Source: Lactifluus volemus
Lineage: Eukaryota > Basidiomycota > Agaricomycetes > Russulales > Russulaceae
Direction of reading: 5' to 3'
Length of the DNA stretch: 22,187 nucleotides
Assembly: GCA_022376515.1 (NCBI GenBank)
Contig: WTXI01000489.1
Location: forward strand, 1 to 22,187
Part shown: positions 1 through 10,139 of the stretch, in pieces
How the letters are laid out: the number at the start of each line of letters is the position of its first letter
Position numbering within the stretch: position 1 is the stretch's first letter
Program-made: the position numbers and the translations under genes
Notes under the pieces: generated by a model
What the model was told of the DNA's origin: nothing
Database searches by the model: none
What the model saw: only the letters and a program-made list of their open reading frames with translations

Positions 1-289
1 GCATCGTACTATTTAGACAAATTGTGAGCATATACTCTAACCCAATTCAATCCGTGTACAAAGTCTGTCAATCGAAGCTTGGTATCGTGTTTACCAGCAA
101 TCCAAACCGTGTTAGATCTACGAAAATATGGCCTGTGAACTCGGGGAATCCATAAAAGGAGTTCTCCTTCATCACCACACACCCACCCATCACTCTTCAG
201 CAGGAACTTGTCCATAAAATGGCTCTCCTCTACTCTGGCCATCTCCACACTTCCGGTCACAGCGTGATCTTCTAACGACGAGGTGATGT

Positions 290-2118
290 ACTGCCCGTCC
301 GGCGAAGAATCGACAGATTTCATATATCCGGTAAACATGCTTGCCACGCCGCCTGTTGCTGCGTCCCACATGCGAATCGTGCCATCTGATGAGGCCGAGG
401 CGATGTGCCGCCCATCTGGTGAGAATGCGACAGACATGACCCAATCTGTGTGACCGATGAACGGGCCTGCCACGACATCTCCTGTTTTAGCGTCCCACAT
501 GCGAATCGTGCCATCAAATGAGCTGAGGCAATACGATGTCCGTCCGGCGAGAATGCAACAGAGGCCACCAAATCAGTGTGTCCAGTAAATGGACCCGCTG
601 TGATCTCCTGTTGCGACGTTCCACACTTGGATCGTACGATCATCTGAGGCTGAGGCAATGCCGCTCCCCGTCCGGCGAAAATGCAACAAAATTGAATGAA
701 TGGGAGTGTTGAATAATAAAAGGAGCTGCTACGCCTGTGGCAGCATCCCACAGGCGGACCGTGCAGTCTTCTGAGGCCGAAGCAATGCGCTGCCCATCTG
801 GAGAAAATGCAACAGATCTGATCCAATCAGCGTGTCCAGTAAACGGGCCAGCTACGACTTCCCCAGTTGTGGAATCCCACACACGTATGGTGTTATCTGC
901 CGAGCCGGAGGCAATGCGCTGCCCATCTGGTGAGAACGCAACAGAGAGTACCGAATCGGTGTGTCCAGTGAATGGACCTGCTACAACTTCTCCTGTTGTG
1001 GCATCCCACACCCGAATCGTTTGATCGAACGAGGCCGAAGCGATATGCTGCCCATCCGGCCGGAACGCAACAGATCTGACCCACTGGGTGTGTCCAATAA
1101 ATGGGCCTGCTATGACTCCCCCTGTTGTGGCATCCCATATGTAAATCGTGCGATCAGCCGAGGACGAGACGACATGCTGCCCGCCTGGTGAGAATGCAAC
1201 ACCGCTGACAGAGGCAGTGTGTCCAACCGAGAGATCCGGTACCTCTCCTGTTGCGGACCCCCACATCCGAATCGTGCGATCCATTGAGGCCGATGCAATG
1301 CGCTGGCCATCTGGCGAGAACACAACAGAATAAATCTGATCAAAGTGGTCAGTAAACGGGCCTGCTACGATCTCTCCTGTTGTGGAATCCCACACGCGAA
1401 TCGTAGCATCGGACGAGGCCGATGCAATGCGCTGCCCGTCTGGCGAGAATGAGATAGACAAGACCGGATCATTATGTCCAATAAACGGGCCAGCTACTAC
1501 CTCGCCGGTTGCGACACTCCAGATTCGAATTGTATGATCCTCTGAGGCTGAACCGATACGCTGGCCGTCCGGAGAAAATGCAACAGAATTGATTTGATCG
1601 GTGTGTCCAGAAAATGGGCCTGCAACAACGTCTCCTGTTGTGGCATCCCACACCCGAATTGTGAAATCATTCAAGTCGGAGGTGATGTGTTGGCCATCCG
1701 GAGAAAATGAAATAGATCTGCCCCCACCGACGTGTTCAGTAAATGCGCCCGTTAAAATCTCTCCGTAGCGGCACGCCACACGAGAATGCCATTGTCTGAG
1801 GCCGAAGCAATGCGTTGCCCATCAGGAGAGAATGCAATAAATGTAACTTGAATGTTGTGTCCTGTAAAGGGGCTATTACAAGATCTCCTGTTGAGGCGTC
1901 CCAGACACAAATCGTCCCATCTTCCGACGCCGAGGCAATTTGTTGGCCGTCCGGTGAGAATGCGACGCATGTGATCCAATCGGTGTGTCCAGTAAATGGC
2001 CCTGCTACGAGCTCCCCAGTTGTGGAATCCCACACCCGAATCGTGCAGTCGCCTGAGCACGAGGCAATGCGCCGTCCATCCGGCGAGAATGCAACAGAGT
2101 TGACTGCTTCGTCGTGTG
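290..2118 (-). repeat. WD40 repeat array, NLR copy A (14 repeats plus one degenerate)
   Basis: Consecutive 43-residue (129-bp) repeats of the form H-x6[35 protein letters not shown] are read on the minus strand. I count 14 by the leading residues (HDEAVNS, HTDWITC, HNIQVTF, HVGGGRS, HTDQINS, HNDPVLS, HFDQIYS, HTASVSG, HTQWVRS, HTDSVLS, HADWIRS, HSHSFNF, HTDLVAS, HTDWVMS). A degenerate fifteenth (YMKSVDS) is followed by the tail GELLLWIPRVHRPYF and DFVHGLNW that closes many fungal NLRs of this class. Fourteen repeats would make two seven-bladed propellers. Frameshifts fall near 1875, 1757, 660 and 510. Confidence 0.9.
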
Positions 2119-2429
2119 CCGAAATCGTCATTTCTAATGCTGGCCAATGAGACAACTGCCCGCGTTCCAAGCATAGCGTATGAGGAAATTGACCAAGGTA
2201 ATGCTTGACAATATGGGAAGACGACGGAGCGAATGGCAGTGCGGAGATATAGATATGGGGAGCACTCCTTGCCATGGCCATCCCAAAATACCGCACAAAC
2301 ACGGACCCGTCATTCACAATTTCCAACAATTTCTCCATCTCGGCTTGGAAACGCTGTTGCGGTTTTACGGGATAGTTATTACCTGTCATATTGAATTATG
2401 GTGAGTACCGACCTTCCGCGGGTCAGACC

Positions 2430-4714
2430 GCAACCAGGTGCTAAAGATGACAACGCCGGTGATGCAAGGCCCACACTACTCTTGATGCTAAGCACTTCCA
2501 GCCAAAACAGAATTCGTCTCAAAAGAGATCGAAGCTTCACGAAGAGGTCCTGTTCGAACGCAACGTGTTCTAGATGATCGTCCCAGAAAATGCAGGCATA
2601 TGATAGAGCTGATGGGATGTGTTTCATGATTCGAGAGTCAATGTCTGGGACATCGCTGTTCGCAAGATATGACGACTCCAGTTCACAAATATTGAACCTG
2701 AGCTTGTCAGCATTAAACCAAGGCACGAATGTGCCAGCTCGCGGTGCGCATCGACCAGGTCCACATAAAATATCACTCTTCTTGGTGATCAGAAAGTCGC
2801 GGAATGATGTGTGAAGAGGAATGATGGGACGCGTTCGATCAGATGACGTCACATTACTCAGCAGGGAGCCGAGGTGACGGAGCATTTCAAGAACGGGATC
2901 TGAATCATCGGGGTCATCATTGGAGCATGCAGACGCAGAGCAATCAAAGAATCGATCGAAAGCGGTTCGAACGCAGCAAATAGATGTCCCATGATGGAAC
3001 GGAAGAGATGTGTGCTTCATGGGCTTGAAGTATCCTTCGAGAACTTCTTCATATAGCTTGTCCAGCGGATCTTGTCCTTTCCGATCTCTCGAGTGGCCCA
3101 AGAGGCGCTGTACGCACTTCCTCTTGCTAAATCCAAAGCTAGCAGGGGGGCTCTTTATGAATTCACTGGCAACAGCTGCCCACTGGAATAAGCCCTCTGC
3201 TGCCTTTGCTAGTTCGACACCATGATCTTTGAACACGTCTCGAGGGAGCTTCTTCTGAAGATACGCGAGAATATCTTGCTCTGTCTTGGCAGCCAGTTTC
3301 TCGTCATCCATGTAGAGTCTGTCGACGGATGATGTTTCGGCGAACGCGGGTTCGATACCACCGTCTGGCCTTGAGGTGATGAGTACGCGGAATTCGGCTG
3401 GGGAGGTCATGTAATCCGGTATCGCCAACTGTATCTCCACTTTCATCCAATGCATCGATAACGATAAGAACCGGATGAGAAAGTGGCACGTTCTTGAGCG
3501 GTTCGAGGAGAAGGCTTTCAAAGAGTGCACGATAGTCTCGTGCACCACAAAGCGACGGCTTCTCCTTAAGCACCCGACCCAGCGTGAGTTTGAACGCGGG
3601 ATTGTGATAAGAAAGATCGCGAGCGATTGTCGTGAACAGCTGGTAAGCCTCGGTTTTCGAATGCTCCTTTCGCAGAAAAGCAAAGTAAGAGCCGAGACAC
3701 TTGTCCTCAAAGTGACGTGCAACTTCGTGTGCAATCGAAGACTTCCTGTGCCTGCCTGTCCGAGGAGAACAAGACCACGTTGAGATTTCGGATTCTCGAC
3801 CCACTCGATTATATGGTCCAGGAAATCTTCGCGTGTTCCCGGAAGACAACGCTTCTCATCACCAAATCGCCAGCCTCCCTTGTAGGGCAATTCTCTGATA
3901 ATTGCACCCAGTTCTGTGTTCCACTTGTCAGGTTGACAGTCCGATATCTTTGTCACCCTAAGTACGTACCAGCTTCTAGCACAGCAATCTCGGTCGTGAT
4001 AGCAGCACGAGAAAGGAAACTCTCTCGCAGCTGGACAAGGGTGGTGCGGTACTGATCTATTTTTCCATCCACTTGGCCGACAATACTCTTCAAAGTACGC
4101 TTGCCTACAAATCACACGTTTGTAATGACTAACGAGAGAGGCTAAGACGACGTACCAAGGTTCACATCCTCCGCATACGATCTGATAAATTTGGCGGATT
4201 CGGACACACATTCCAGCATCTCCTCCAGGATCTTCGCCTGCCTCGACTCCGGCTTGATGTTCCTCAAAGTGTCCGCCTCTTCCGCAAATTCAAAGGCATC
4301 ACGTATTGCCTCAAGTAGAGTCTGGATGTTATCGTCACGTTGAACTTGTTGTAGCAAAACCTAGCAGAAGTGACCACAAAAGAGTGAGTGCTCCATATTC
4401 TGGGACAAGACAAGGAGATGTACCTCGGGGATCTTCGAGAGCAGACTCCATGCTAGACTTGCATAAGGATTCAGCTGAAGAACGGCAATTAGCTCAGGAT
4501 TGATGGACAAAAATGATACGGGCCATACTGCTGCGATCGGAGTGACAGTGTCCATCACCCGCTTGATGACGGTAACAGCACTTTTCCATGTTGTTACTGC
4601 ATTGATCTTATCGATGGCCTCCTCGGCGCGGCGGAGAGTAGCCCGCGACGTTTCTGTCACGTCGATCTCCCCAATTCGTTGAACAAGAGTACTGTTCTCA
4701 ATAGGAAGGCCGCC
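2430..4714 (-). other. Helical linker and NACHT NTPase region, NLR copy A (frameshifted)
   Basis: Exon 5 (GGLPIENSTLVQR) through LLSKIPE and exon 6 (VLLQQVQRDDNIQTLLEAI) give the family's N-terminal helical region. Exon 7 reads KRTLKSIVGQVDGK. Exon 8 leads to GLVLLGQAGTG at about 3773-3741, the Walker A, where one A is missing from the GGAAAG expected for G-K. The downstream frame holds KSSIAHEVARHFED, then the Walker B VLIVIDALDESGD, and RVLITSRPDGG as a sensor-like strand. The C-terminal winged-helix/ARM-like part includes SFRDFLITKKSD and IPSALSYACIFWDDHLEHV. The P-loop frameshift alone would prevent NTPase function unless the base call is wrong. Confidence 0.82.
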
Positions 4715-4789
4715 CTGGATAAAGAGTCAAGGGGGAATACCCGACGTGAGTTGTATGGTTTCAACGTTAGTTTGGGCAGTAGGACGCAC

Positions 4790-5426
4790 AGTATTTCCTT
4801 CAGATACAGGGATATCGGCTGCTGGAGGGCTCGGGGCGTTGACTGCCGCTGTCAGAGAGGAACTCGTGTTTTCTGGCACGGTAACCATCAAGAAGACTGT
4901 GACCGGCTCTGCAGGGCGTCCAGCACGTCCATCAGCACCACGGAAAATGAGTTCAAGTTCTGCATATACGACAATCAGAAAAATGTATGAGTAAAATTTC
5001 CATGCATTAGACCGACCGCGACGGGGTTCACAAACGACCTCCTGCCTTCCAATAAGAATGTTTGTCGTCGTGGTCTTTCTTCCATAAAGAGATATTGTAA
5101 TTCTGGAGAGTTGTTGTACGAAACTGTGGGAGACTCAGTCCTACATAAGAATAAACAAATCGCGACATTTCTCACAAGGTGTCGACGGTCTCGTTCCATT
5201 CCACGCGTTGAGCCACGCTCCGCACGGATCGTGTCTGCCACGTCTTCTCTCCGTCGGTTAGAGTAACAAAATATTCTCTGTGTTTCGCAACGATTCCGAG
5301 GGTCTTGAGGCGAGGGAGGTTGTGCGCTCTGACGACTGACAGGCGGACAGAAAATAAGTAACTTGATTATCAGAGAGAAAACGTATGACACATACTAGTC
5401 ACCTGAAGACTCCCACTCGGCAGCAT
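4790..5426 (-). other. N-terminal C2-like domain exons, NLR copy A
   Basis: Exons 1-4 of copy A encode about 156 residues in one frame across three introns (5395-5336, 5175-5124, 5016-4960). Visible C2-like stretches are RAHNLPRLKTLG, a strand YFVTLTDG, WQTRSV, VEWNETV, and ISLYGRKTTTTNILIG, followed by a Ser/Thr/Pro-rich linker. This pattern fits N-terminal C2 domains found on some Agaricomycete NACHT-WD40 proteins. The usual Ca-binding Asp loops are not obvious, so membrane or Ca2+ binding is only possible. Intron 4 (4789-4715) begins GTGCGT and ends ATCCAG. It removes an in-frame TGA at 4729-4727, which supports the model. Confidence 0.75.
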
Positions 5427-5574
5427 ATCGCTGATCTGACGTTGATCGGTCGTTGACATCCTTCCGGGATTTTGAGAATCTGGGATAAGGTGTTTGAGAA
5501 CGGTAAAATACTACAGTAAAGCTGATCGAAGTGGAGGTCAAAGGGCGCAGCGAACAAATAACAAATAATACTAA

Positions 5575-5889
5575 CGGGCGCCCCTGTCTGATCACCCCCC
5601 TTTCTGATCAATCCAATTTTTCTCGCCCAAATCTTGGTCAATCACCACAAAATTTAGCCTACAGTATCTAGTACCATGTGTGACCGTATTCCATCCAATT
5701 TATTTTTTGGTAGAAATCGTAATGTGTGGCGAAATAAAAAAAAAACAGTGTGTTTGTCACGCCTGACTGTGTCGGAGTTTACAATATTTCCTAAAATGGC
5801 AAGTTCAGCGCTCGCAACAGCCAATCAGAGCCTCAAATATGACGTGTGACCATAGCGTGACTCATCAGAAAGGGGGTGATCGGCCCCCG
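5575..5889. mobile_element. MITE-like insertion with imperfect terminal inverted repeats
   Basis: About 315 bp present upstream of NLR copy A has no counterpart upstream of copy B (compare 15400-15455). The left end has CGGGCGCC then GATCACCCCCCTTTCTGAT (5590-5608). The right end has ATCAGAAAGGGGGTGATC (5864-5881) then GGCCCCCG. These are inverted copies with small indels. The interior is AT-rich with A/T runs and has no coding capacity. No clean target-site duplication is visible, so superfamily and exact ends are uncertain. It lies about 150 bp upstream of the NLR start codon, in the likely promoter. Confidence 0.6.
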
Positions 5890-6213
5890 TGGCAACGATC
5901 AGATTACCTCGGCGATCCCCGAGATTAGAGGCGCATTTATCTTGTTCACTAGTCTCTTACTTCCCGGCGTTCCCCCACTGCTTGGTTCCGGGGTGACGGA
6001 AATGCTCGTGCTGCAAGCGGGGAACCACACAATCACGTTCGAAACTACTTGAATGCCCAGTCTAATGTGATTGTCTCACAGAGGAGTGACTCAGAGAGAC
6101 ACCGTCCCCCGTTTCATGGCGAGCCAATTCTGATATGCACATAACTCAAGTGCATTATCTTGTCTTGTATAAATAATACACATCACCTTCCGCCTCACGT
6201 CGATGCGGTGCGC
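5890..6213. other. Intergenic region between GH20 copy A and NLR copy A
   Basis: No gene is seen. The segment separates the GH20 3' end from the NLR 5' end, both on the minus strand, and matches 15440-15840 in copy B only in patches. The part at about 5957-6045 matches 15502-15555 as its reverse complement (shared GTTTCGAAC, GGAACCAAGCAG, CGGGAAGTAA), while the flanks match in direct orientation. A TATAAATA string occurs at about 6168 but is not positioned for either gene. Confidence 0.6.
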
Positions 6214-8520
6214 TAGCGTTCAAATCACACGCAAATGGGCGCAACGCGCACCATTCTGGCTGCAGCGATATAGCATCCACACCGCGCCCGTCTAAATCGA
6301 TAATCGAGCTCGTGCAACCGCGGCAGCGCCGCAATATCGTTTCCCCCGGTACCTGTCCAGATCACATCCGCTGATGCAGCTGCGCAAGTAGGATCTCTTC
6401 TGGACGTTGGAACCCAATTTCGAGGTACGTGAGCTTGGTCAGGGCGGAGAGGACTGTGACCATTGCCTCAGGCGTGATGTAACCAAGATTGGGTATATTT
6501 TGGAGGTGGAGCTCGGAAAGGTCATTGTAGGACAAAAGAAATTGAGGCAAGGCCGCGGCCACGCGATCGAATCGAGGTTCTCCGGTCCAGATTGTTCGGT
6601 CCAGAGGAGATGTTGACCGCCAAGCACGAGGGATGCTTGCTCCGAGTTTAGATTTGCCAGTGGGTCGAAAATATACGCCTTGAGAAGGAGGAAGGCATGA
6701 ATAAGTGCGTGCTCGTGAAATAAGGGGGACGTGACGCAACGTTCTGCCATGTCTTGAAGGGATCGCACCAACTGTTGCCTGCGGGATAATCAGCCAACCA
6801 GCCGCCAGCACCACAGCCTTATATGACGCTGTGGTTTATAGGGATTGCGGGGATATAACGCAGACTCATGACCATACCAAATCGAACGAATTAGTTGCTG
6901 CGTGGATAAAGCGGAATCTTTGGCAGCAACAGTAGCTGCATCGTCAGACGAGATCCACACCCTATCAATACACATTAACATTCGAGAGGGTGTGTGTGAG
7001 AGAAAGAATGTTGAGACACACAGGGCAATCCTGTCGTTTGAAAGAGTCTGGTTTAAGTTGAGTAATATCTCTGTGCAAAATCCAAAGAAGAATTGAGAGT
7101 CCCACCAATGGACCCATAGGATATCTAGATCACCCCGCCACACGATCAGCGTCCTTCAGAGACTCCTGGGCGCACCATGCGTGGCCTGCGTAAACGCGTC
7201 CAGGGCTTCGTTGAGCGTCCGTCCAGCGAGATCTTGCTGCGTCTGCGGGTTATCTTGATAGCACCGCGTGTTGATCTCGTTACCGCCAGTGGCGAACAAC
7301 GTCGAGGGAAAGAGTTTCGCAGCGGCACTCAGCAGACTGGCCGTGAAATCGATCGTCGCGGGAGAGGCGAGGTGCAGTTGGCTCGCGGGCGGTTCGTTGG
7401 CGTACGTAAGCCGGGGCTTTGCATCGGCGCGCGCGATGTGCTCCGAATACGCTTTCCTCGAGATGGCCGAGGTATGTCCGGGAGTGTCCATTTCCTATTA
7501 TGTACATTAACCGTCCCTTTCGTCCTTGGAATACCACGTACGACGGGTACATCGATCCCTCGCTGTAGCAGGGTCGATTTGGGTTGAATGAAGGATGATG
7601 GGAACAGTGGGGACGCACAAGTCCGGCATAGGACACGACATGCGCGACGTCTTGCGGAGTGCAAACCGCGTCAGCGCTATATGCAGCCTTTTCCGCGATA
7701 TCTGTAAATCCGGGTACGACGAGTGGGAAACTCTGGCTGTCGACAACATGCCAGTGAAACGTATTGATCTGCACAGCCGTTGTCAGTTCCCACTGATAAC
7801 ATTCAAGAATGTGAGGGACATACATGGACCGTTCAATGTCCGATATCGGGAAGCTACGTGCACATCATAAGCCCTTGACAAGCAAGTACCAAAGAAACGC
7901 AGAACACGCACAAATTTCGCGCCGTGTCTAAGAACCAATATCATCTCCAAAAAGTCAGAAAACGCCAGGGAACGCATCAGGCACGTACTAGTACATGAGC
8001 TGGGGGATCCTGAGTCTCCAGGGGCGCAACGATCATGTAAACAGTTCCCTGTACTGTGAACGACAACTGACTGAATGTATACAGACCTCTAAACAAGCCA
8101 AGTAACGAGTTGGCCTTAAGCACCGCATGGCTTTCGTCTGCAGGTATGACAAGACTATACCCATCGTCACGCGTCCCAAGAGGCATCCCGCTTCCACCTC
8201 GATTGGCTGTACCACCACCACCGCATCATCACCACCATGAGCGGTAGATCCAAAAATATCTGTGCTCCCGGTGTGGCATGGTGGTCATCAAGTCGAGTCG
8301 TCTGAGCGTTGGTACGCCATCAGACTCGGAGGTCGCTTCAAAGTCATCTATACCACGCCATGCACGAGCCTACTTAGATCGTGAAGGAATTTGAGGGTGC
8401 GAGGCACAGAAAAGAGCTCGGTGGGCCGGTTTGGAGATGGCGGGGTGGAGACTAGAGCGCGTTTGTCAATGGGAGGACGGCGAATATGACGGAGAAGGGT
8501 TTTAAGGGGCGTGGCAGCAT
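6214..8520 (-). pseudogene. GH20 beta-N-acetylhexosaminidase pseudogene, copy A
   Basis: Intact homologues are secreted enzymes that release terminal GlcNAc/GalNAc, for example from chitin oligomers. ATG 8520-8518 starts a signal peptide (MLPRPLKPFSVIF..LTNAL) that runs into TAG 8454-8452, where copy B has TGG. Further GH20 pieces, in order: GTRDDGYSLVIPADES (near 8180), FRGLYTFSQL, FPISDIERSM, INTFHWHVVDSQSFPL (about 7770-7725), MDTPGHTSAIS (from 7491), ATGGNEINTRC (about 7290), VWISSDDAA, and WTEQSGPENLDS (about 6600), spread over several short introns. The catalytic D-E pair reads N-E (GTT on the plus strand at 7279-7281). A foreign fragment at 6385-6553 interrupts the C-terminal exon. Family is certain; non-function is strongly indicated. 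Confidence 0.9.
6385..6553 (-). pseudogene. F-box/LRR-like gene fragment inserted in GH20 copy A
   Basis: GH20 coding sequence breaks at DSIAWPR (about 6554) and resumes as AAASADVIWTGTGG at about 6384. The 169 bp between are absent from copy B. In one minus-strand frame they read AALPQFLLSYNDLSELHL, then NIPNLGYITPEAMVTVLSAL and TKLTYLEIGFQRPEE. This resembles the leucine-rich segment of the large Agaricomycete F-box family (recognised from memory). No TIRs or target-site duplication are visible; the breakpoints share only a GC-rich GCG. It could be filler DNA from double-strand break repair. Confidence 0.65.
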
Positions 8521-8637
8521 GCTTTGTCTCTTTTCTTTTTTCCGGGAGAGTGTACTGGGGAGTGAAGGAAGGAAGGAAGTTAGGCCCTGCTTCGTTTTAT
8601 GTCACGATAGCATATGGGATTGCTGAAGTCATGCGAG

Positions 8638-9857
8638 TCGCTTCTATGATAGCTGCAAAAATCACCCAAAAGAAAGAGAAAAATAAATAAATGAAATCGC
8701 TGTACTAGTACTTGGGCAGAAAACACACCAAAAATGGGTGATGCTGCCGTCGGTCATACATATACGCGGCCTATATGGAGTGAAGAAAAAAACAGGAAAA
8801 CAATCTACATCCGTAGTTTATAATAACAGTATCCTACCGAAACTTACAGGTCGCCCGCCCCGGCAGGTGCACAACTCCCTCAAACGCTGGGGGCTTTGCA
8901 AATGACCCAAAACCTCCAGCCAACGATGCCATCTGATTCTGTACCCCCAGATCCCTGCCTGGGCCTTCTCTTTTTCAAGATCCCGGATGCCCTTACCACC
9001 ACCCGGTCCAGTTGCATGCCGTGGCCGAGCCGAGTGACATGGCCAACAGGCACCGCTACTTGACTTTGTGGTAGTAGAAGTAGTAGCAGACGTCGCAACC
9101 CAGGAAGTGGTCCCGGCGCTCATGGGAGATTTTGTTGCTGACGCGAGGACATGGGGCTCGCCGCGTTGTACCCGACTGTGCCAGCCGTTGTCACTGGAGT
9201 TGAGCTGAAACGCGCCTGTGGTGACGACGGCGACAGCAAAGAGTTTGAAAGTACCAAAAGTCTGGGGCTTCGAGTCGGATGACTGCCTGGGCGTGCCCGT
9301 GGCAGGGGAATTGGAGGGGAGCTGAATGCGAGGAGGTCTGTGAGGTTTGATTTGGCGGGAGCCGTCACTGGTCCTTTGTCGAACGTGCGGTGGCAGTCGC
9401 AGTCGCTGGTGGCGAAAGTGGCGCCTCATTATCGAGGCATGTTAATATTATAAGAATGTAGCTTGCCATTCAAGTTATTCAGTAGTTTGAGTGGAAGGAG
9501 CGCCTTGTTCGTCCCTGCGGCTGAGATGGATGTGCTCCCTCCCATTGCTGGCCAAGTGTCGCCGGTGTCGCCAAGATCGAGCAAGTTCACGACCGGTGCG
9601 AGCACCAGTTTCAGCCCTACTGCTTTCCTGCGGGCTTTGTTTGTGCTGAAAAAGATGAACGAGTCAATTGAACAGTTGGGGAGGTCACACTGGTGGCTGT
9701 CGTTGACGGGGTGAGGCCGAGTCCTAGTAAACTACCCCCAATGCCAACTGCTCTGCTGACGGCGGTGCCAGTGGGAAGTGAAGGCAAGGTGTGATGGGAA
9801 AAAAAAAAATTCTTATCAGATGATCTAAGCGAGGTAATGGATGTCTCATCAACAACA
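8638..9857. other. Unique spacer between duplication copies; weak coding-like traces
   Basis: I recognise no gene. On the minus strand several frames stay open but none is convincing alone. One at 9729-9436 includes KARRKAVGLKLVLAPVV and NLLDLGDTGD, the latter resembling a clathrin-box string. Another near 9420-9120 reads TAPAKSNLTDLLAFSSPPI. A third near 8940-8825 reads GVQNQMASLAGGFGSFAKPP. They could be exons of a degraded or unrecognised minus-strand gene. The 203-codon ATG frame 9429-8818 is Arg/Pro/Ser-rich and looks like an off-frame reading. A run of ten A lies at about 9799-9808. Confidence 0.4.
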
Positions 9858-10139
9858 GCATCGTATTATTTAGATAAATTGTGAACATATACGGTAGCCC
9901 AGTTCAATCCGTGTACAAAGTCTGCCAATCGAAGCTTGGTATCGTGTTTACCTGCAATCCAGACCGTGTTAGATCTATGAAAATATGGCCTGTGAACTCG
10001 GGGAATCCATAAAAGGAGTTCTCCTTCGTCACTACACACCTACCCATCACTCTTCAGCAGGAACTTGTTCAAAAAATGGTTCTCCTCTACTCTGGCCTTC
10101 TCCACACTACCTGTCACGATGTGATCTTCTGAGGCCGGG

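Larger units (their letters stand above)
9..5426 (-). pseudogene. C2-NACHT-WD40 NLR-like (STAND NTPase) pseudogene, copy A
   Basis: An intact relative would be a cytosolic STAND NTPase in which WD40 repeats sense a ligand and the NACHT module oligomerises. The chosen start, ATG 5426-5424 (MLPSGSLQVT), begins a C2-like domain. Exons that keep phase: 5426-5396, 5335-5176, 5123-5017, 4959-4790, 4714-4424, 4360-4156, 4104-3970, then 3913 onward. The stop is TAG 11-9 after HNLSK. Breaks relative to copy B and the family: a base missing in the P-loop codons (about 3744), a deletion of roughly 28 bp near 3410, an out-of-frame stretch about 3018-2915, two bases missing near 2777, and WD40 shifts near 1875, 1757, 660 and 510. 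Domain assignment is firm; pseudogene status assumes the bases are correct. Confidence 0.88.
1..8637. repeat. Segmental duplication, copy A (left edge outside window)
   Basis: This block matches 9858-17113 in the same orientation and gene order: NLR 3' end, NLR 5' end, GH20 3' end, GH20 5' end. The match runs from the NLR stop region at position 1 to shared non-coding DNA upstream of the GH20 start, ending at a common TGAAGTCATGCGAG near 8624-8637. Copy A is longer because it has a MITE-like insert (5575-5889) and an F-box fragment (6385-6553), and because copy B lost about 1 kb of the GH20 gene. Identity was judged by eye and is high in exons and lower between genes. Confidence 0.9.

Noticed and set aside
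737..1024. Plus-strand frame across the WD40 region (also 10356-10886 and 11033-11458)
   Set aside because: Periodic [20 protein letters not shown] motifs are the antisense reading of the WD40 repeats on the minus strand.
290..2118. Regular repeats of about 129 bp as a possible CRISPR-like array
   Set aside because: They are coding WD40 repeats with no spacer pattern, and the host is a eukaryote.
6164..6176. TATA box of the NLR copy A
   Set aside because: It is about 740 bp from the NLR start and inside the GH20 3' flank, so promoter use is unsupported.
8818..9429. 203-codon ATG frame on the minus strand as a gene
   Set aside because: Composition is Arg/Pro/Ser-rich and alternative frames look as good; no domain is recognisable.
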